A stretch of 62,574 nt of DNA from Halomonas sp. PR-M31 (GTDB lineage Bacteria; Pseudomonadota; Gammaproteobacteria; Pseudomonadales; Halomonadaceae), in contig NZ_JIBT01000008.1 in assembly GCF_001039575.1 (NCBI RefSeq), positions 1 through 62,574 on the forward strand, written 5' to 3'. A model generated the notes under the pieces. The model did no database searches, was not told the origin of the DNA, and saw nothing but the letters and a program-made list of their open reading frames with translations. The translations under genes were made by a program, and so were the position numbers. Every line of letters begins with the position of its first letter. Position 1 is the first letter of the stretch. Below, in pieces: positions 59,276-62,574 of the stretch.

Positions 59276-60315
59276 TTGACAGGTTTTCCTGTGGCGGGCT
59301 CGCTTACCATCTCCTGACCGCCCTCACCTAGCACCGCATCTCGCCCTTCGTAGCGATCCAAGGCCTGCACCGCCAGATGGCGCCCGAGCCGGATCAGGGC
59401 ATCAGCCCGATGAAACTCATAGGCCCCACACACCGTTTTGGGAATCTCGATCAGGATATCCGGCGGATAGCCGGCGATCTTGTACTTGGCCAGCGCCCCT
59501 TGAGTGATCTCGAAGGAGGCAAGCATGATATCGAGCTTGCTCCAGGCGCGTTGCGCGGCACGCTTGTGCTTGTTGGTTGGATCTTTCTTTTCTTCCACTT
59601 CGGCGCTGTCTTCATCCTCTTCCTGTGGACCGTTGAACATGCGCTGAGCGCGCTCACGCACCCATTTGGAAAAGCCCTTGCCCTGAGCCTCGAGTTCCGC
59701 TTCTCGAGCTTGCTCTCGCGCCGCCTCGTCCTCTGGCAACAGCTCTTCGAGAGACACCGGCTGATGGGACTGGGCCGTGGCGTTGACCGCCAGTACCAGA
59801 TCCGTACGCGCCGATACCGTGGGAATGATCGGCAGTGGATTCATCAATCCGCCGTCTACCAGTATCTGCCCGTCGAGGCTTACCGGCGTGATGATACCGG
59901 GTACGGCGATCGAGGCACGAATCGCCTGCAAGAGTGGACCACTTTGAAACCACACTTCCCGCTGACGATTGAGATCCGTGGCCACGGTCGTCAGCGGGAT
60001 AGGTAAATCCTCCAGCAGCACATCGCCGATCAGGTCCTCGAGCTTGTCCATCACCTTGTTGGCGCGCATCGCCCCCAGTGGGCTCCAGGTCACGTCGATC
60101 AGTTTGAGCACGTCAAAATAGGCCAGATCACTGACCCACTCGCGATAGCCGTCCATCTGGCCCGCCGCAAAGACGCCACCGACCAGAGCCCCCATGGAAC
60201 AGCCCGAAATGGCGACGATGTCATAGCCTCGGGAGACGACTTCATCGATCACGCCAATATGGGCATACCCTCTTGCCCCACCGCTGCCCAACACCAGGGC
60301 GATACGTTTGCTCAC
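59272..60315 (-). CDS. Patatin-like phospholipase family protein (RssA-like)
   Basis: 347 residues from a GTG at 60315 with AAGGG eight bases upstream; upstream in-frame sequence overlaps the hydrolase gene. Patatin motifs: oxyanion loop GSGGARG (10-16), nucleophile Ser40 in GCSMG, and Asp of the catalytic dyad in LVDGGLMNP. An acidic insertion of about 80 residues (EEDEDSAEVEEKK) sits after the core; its function is unknown. It is downstream of two alpha/beta hydrolase genes. Lipid acyl hydrolase activity is predicted. Confidence 0.87.
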   Translation of the reverse strand: MSKRIALVLGSGGARGYAHIGVIDEVVSRGYDIVAISGCSMGALVGGVFAAGQMDGYREWVSDLAYFDVLKLIDVTWSPLGAMRANKVMDKLEDLIGDVLLEDLPIPLTTVATDLNRQREVWFQSGPLLQAIRASIAVPGIITPVSLDGQILVDGGLMNPLPIIPTVSARTDLVLAVNATAQSHQPVSLEELLPEDEAAREQAREAELEAQGKGFSKWVRERAQRMFNGPQEEDEDSAEVEEKKDPTNKHKRAAQRAWSKLDIMLASFEITQGALAKYKIAGYPPDILIEIPKTVCGAYEFHRADALIRLGRHLAVQALDRYEGRDAVLGEGGQEMVSEPATGKPVN

Positions 60316-60328
60316 ATCGATATCCCTT

Positions 60329-61198
60329 TCATTCGTTGCCACGAATCTCGGCGACGATCGTTTCGCTGACCGCTGCGACCGCGTCTGGCTCCAGATGCAA
60401 ATGATGTCCTCCCGCCAGTACCCGGCGACGCAGCGGCTTGACCGCGCTGCGAGCCTGTTGCGCTCTGTCGCGCTCACCCAGAATACCGCCATCACCCTCG
60501 ATCAATAGGGTCGGTGTCTCGATGGCATTCAGAATCCCCTGCACCTGCTCCGGGCAAAAGCGCACCATTGACGGCCGCAGCAGACGTCCATCGGTACGCA
60601 GACGGTAGCCATCTTCTCCAACCTTCTCGAGATTGCGCCGCACCAGAGGCTCGGCGGTAAGTGCATCGATGGCGGTCACGCCGCCATTGACCCGGGCTGC
60701 GATGGCACTCTCGACATCTGCATAATGCGGCGCGCGGGAGCTGCGCCGCCGATGGCCTTGTAATCCCTTGCGCAACTGCTCAGCGGTCTTTTCCGCGGGG
60801 GTGCTTAAGGTACCGAGTCCATCGATCAGAACCAGACGCTCGACCCGTTCCGGCAATGCGGCCGCTACCAGACAAGCGACCCCGGCGCCCATGGAATGAC
60901 CGAGTAGCGGCGCGCGCTTGAGCCCCAGAGATTTCAACGCGTCCAGCACATCCTGAATGTAATCCCAGATAGCATAGTCGGCCCCGGCGGGGTGACGCTG
61001 GGATTTGCCATGACCGCTGAAGTCGATGGCAACGATACGTATGCTCAAATGTTCGACGAGCAAGGGGGCCAGCCGCGAGAAACTCGCCGCGTTGTCTAGC
61101 CAGCCATGTAGTGCAAGCCAAATGGGTGAGCTTTCACGACCCCAGCTCAAGCCGGCCAGTCGCCCCTCGGCCAGGGATATTTCAGTTGCTGCAATCAT
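60329..61198 (-). CDS. Alpha/beta hydrolase
   Basis: 289 residues. LHGWLDNAASF forms the oxyanion turn, the nucleophile Ser is in GHSMGAGVA (about 100), the acid Asp in LIEGDGG and the His in AGGHHLHLEP. The sequence resembles the Mest/serine-hydrolase-like group of MhpC-related enzymes. Substrate unknown. Its start overlaps the previous hydrolase stop by four bases (ATGA). Confidence 0.88.
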   Translation of the reverse strand: MIAATEISLAEGRLAGLSWGRESSPIWLALHGWLDNAASFSRLAPLLVEHLSIRIVAIDFSGHGKSQRHPAGADYAIWDYIQDVLDALKSLGLKRAPLLGHSMGAGVACLVAAALPERVERLVLIDGLGTLSTPAEKTAEQLRKGLQGHRRRSSRAPHYADVESAIAARVNGGVTAIDALTAEPLVRRNLEKVGEDGYRLRTDGRLLRPSMVRFCPEQVQGILNAIETPTLLIEGDGGILGERDRAQQARSAVKPLRRRVLAGGHHLHLEPDAVAAVSETIVAEIRGNE

Positions 61199-61995
61199 GA
61201 ACGATGCTTCTCCAGCAGGGAGTCGATGGTGATCAACAAGGTAGTGCGCGCCTCATCAGGATGCTCCATGGGAAACATGTGGCTGCCCGGGGTGGTGACG
61301 ACATGAATGCCATGGCGCATTAATCGACGTCGGCGGGCAGGGGTCAATAGATCGGAACGATCGCCGGCGATCAACGCCAAAGGCGTCTCGATGCGCCGCG
61401 CAATACCATGCAAGCGATCCGGCAAGGATCGAAATATCTCGACCTCCACCGCAGGATCGAACAGCAGCTCGACGCTGCCGTCGTCCCGGAATCGGGTGCC
61501 ACCCTCGATATAATCCTGCAGCGCCGCCTCGGTAAAGGGTTTGAACAACCCTCGCTGGCGCAGATAGTGGCCCATGGCATCCCGGTTGGGCCATGCTTGA
61601 CGCCGCCCCTTGCTACGCCCCGCCGGTGTGACGCGATCTACTATCTTCAGACGCTTGGCGGTGCGCAGCGCCAAGGCGTCCAGTCCCACCATCAGCGGTG
61701 AGTCGAGCATCACCACGCAGCGCAGTGATTCCGGTACTATTTCCGCGGCCATCAGCATCAATACGCCGCCCATGGAGTGGCCCACGCCGATGACCGGCGT
61801 ATCGAAAGAGCGCAAATGCGCCACCAACTCGTCGCGCAGGGCTGGCCAGTTGTCGCTTACCGGATGTGCCGGATCGTGACCGAGACGATCCAGGGGATGA
61901 AGATCGAAGCGGGAATCCAGCGGGGCTAGAAAGCTTTTATAGCTGGCGCCGGTAAAACCATTGGCATGGGCGAAAAGCAGTCGCGGCAATGACAT
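61195..61995 (-). CDS. Alpha/beta hydrolase
   Basis: 266 residues. FAHANGFTGASYKSFL at the N-terminus, nucleophile Ser in GVGHSMGGVLM (about 83), Asp in LIAGDRSDLL and His in TPGSHMFPME. The FAHANGF motif is typical of small esterases/lipases of this fold in Gammaproteobacteria. It is the first gene of a three-gene unit with the second hydrolase and the patatin-like gene; all three may act on acyl esters. Confidence 0.88.
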   Translation of the reverse strand: MSLPRLLFAHANGFTGASYKSFLAPLDSRFDLHPLDRLGHDPAHPVSDNWPALRDELVAHLRSFDTPVIGVGHSMGGVLMLMAAEIVPESLRCVVMLDSPLMVGLDALALRTAKRLKIVDRVTPAGRSKGRRQAWPNRDAMGHYLRQRGLFKPFTEAALQDYIEGGTRFRDDGSVELLFDPAVEVEIFRSLPDRLHGIARRIETPLALIAGDRSDLLTPARRRRLMRHGIHVVTTPGSHMFPMEHPDEARTTLLITIDSLLEKHRS

Positions 61996-62148
61996 CGAAG
62001 CCTGTGTTCCCTATGGTAAATGATGTGATTGTGACAAGCATAAGGACCTGCTAGGCGTAATCACCCTGGCGGTTTACCATAATGCATCGACCTTTAGAAT
62101 CATACAGTCGTTTAAATTCCGCCTTTTACTATCGACAAGGAAGCCGCT

Positions 62149-62249
62149 GTGTCACGCTCCCGCCCCCCTCGCAACACAGGCCGCGCAACGCCCTGTTTTT
62201 TGCCACGGTGATTGCCGCCGTCATTGTTGGCCTATGGCTGGCCCGTTAG
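62149..62249 (+). CDS. Possible small membrane protein, frame uncertain
   Basis: A GTG at 62149 with AAGGA seven bases upstream starts an Arg/Pro-rich stretch SRSRPPRNTGR. In the observed frame it ends soon after, but the overlapping frame gives a hydrophobic NALFFATVIAAVIVGLWLAR ending at TAG 62249. One missing base near 62188 would join them into a 34-residue single-TM protein. As sequenced, an ATG at 62082 also reads through to 62249 (55 residues). It is 10 bases from the AEC gene. Weak evidence. Confidence 0.3.
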
Positions 62250-62259
62250 GTTTTTGTCC

Positions 62260-62574
62260 ATGAACCTCATTGCTATCTTTGCGCAGACCCTGGAAATCAC
62301 CCTGCCGGTCTTTGCCATGGTCTTCATCGGCATCGGGCTAAAGCGCATCGGCTGGATCGACAGCGCCTTCATCACCACCGCATCGATGCTGGTATTCAAG
62401 GCGACGCTGCCGGTGCTGATCTTCCTTAGCATTATCCGCGCCGATCTCGAGGCCACCTTCGATCCCGCACTGATGATCTTCTTTGCGCTGGCGACCGTTG
62501 CGTCGTTCTTGTTCAGCTGGATATGGGCCGGTTGGCGAGTCCCCAAGGACGATCGGGGCATCTATGTGCAAGGG
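62260..62574 (+). CDS. AEC (auxin efflux carrier) family permease, N-terminal part
   Basis: 105 codons run from ATG 62260 to the window edge. MNLIAIFAQTLEITLPVF opens the first helix, followed by FIGIGLKRIGWID, then LVFKATLPVLIFLSI, the signature of Mem_trans/AEC proteins. Helices are predicted at about 8-26, 40-60 and 70-90. Full members have about 310 residues with ten helices and export or import organic anions. Truncated by the window, not broken. Confidence 0.85.
   Translation, partial: MNLIAIFAQTLEITLPVFAMVFIGIGLKRIGWIDSAFITTASMLVFKATLPVLIFLSIIRADLEATFDPALMIFFALATVASFLFSWIWAGWRVPKDDRGIYVQG

Noticed and set aside
1-62574. tRNA, rRNA, CRISPR, insertion sequences, prophage or attachment sites
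   Set aside because: No cloverleaf, array of repeats, transposase or integrase, or terminal inverted repeats with target duplication were seen by reading.

Overview
The window looks like chromosome from a moderately halophilic gammaproteobacterium close to Halomonas (Halomonadaceae). The reasons are the acidic proteome, the class I PHA synthase with an S-Y-C-x-G-G box, and a core gene order (leuCDB-asd-fimV-truA-trpF-accD-folC-dedD-cvpA-purF-metZ) that I recall from Pseudomonas. No rRNA, tRNA, CRISPR array, transposase or phage gene is visible. Assignments rest on motifs and remembered family sequences; no database search was run.

Region A (1-17.0 kb, minus strand) is a capsule/exopolysaccharide locus. 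It reads from an RfaH-type ops element at about 16.52 kb through wza, wzb and wzc. It continues through two GT2 and two GT4 glycosyltransferases, a polytopic membrane protein, a PglC-like initiating phosphoglycosyl transferase, an HpcH/HpaI aldolase, a D-2-hydroxyacid dehydrogenase, a PglK/MsbA-like ABC exporter, a NodB-type deacetylase, a sugar formyltransferase and a UDP-glucuronate decarboxylase cut by the window edge. From 1 to about 12.5 kb the DNA is strikingly AT-rich compared with the rest, which suggests an acquired, strain-specific repertoire attached to conserved wza-wzb-wzc.

Region B (17.0-23.9 kb) holds one gene for a roughly 2140-residue, Asp/Gly/Asn-rich, probably type I-secreted protein. 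It combines a glucose-dehydrogenase-like propeller, an RTX-like stretch, a malectin-like domain and Ig/lectin-like domains. Its 3' end carries a compensating pair of frameshifts. Region C (23.9-34.9 kb) is accessory metabolism and transport: dadA, a MATE exporter, dkgB, an FAD-dependent oxidoreductase, a four-gene polyamine-type ABC importer, YceI and cytochrome b561.

Region D (35-53.2 kb) is the conserved biosynthetic core. It covers methionine (metZ), purine (purF), folate (folC), fatty acid (accD), tryptophan (trpFBA), lysine/threonine/methionine (asd) and leucine (leuCDB) genes. truA, fimV, dedD and cvpA lie within it, and a divergent lysR with an LTTR-type dyad lies next to leuC. Region E (53.2-62.6 kb) holds a PHA operon (DUF6489-like gene, phasin, phaC), aroC, prmB, smrB, a patatin-like protein, two alpha/beta hydrolases and the start of an AEC transporter.

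metZ, aroC, the DUF6489-like gene and the giant exoprotein each carry single-base indels that break an otherwise intact reading frame. metZ and aroC are normally needed for prototrophy, so sequencing error is the simplest explanation, but each site is listed so it can be checked. The strongest candidates for new biology are the aldolase/dehydrogenase pair and the deacetylase/formyltransferase/decarboxylase trio in the polysaccharide locus, the ops-embedded leader hairpin, and the giant exoprotein beside them.
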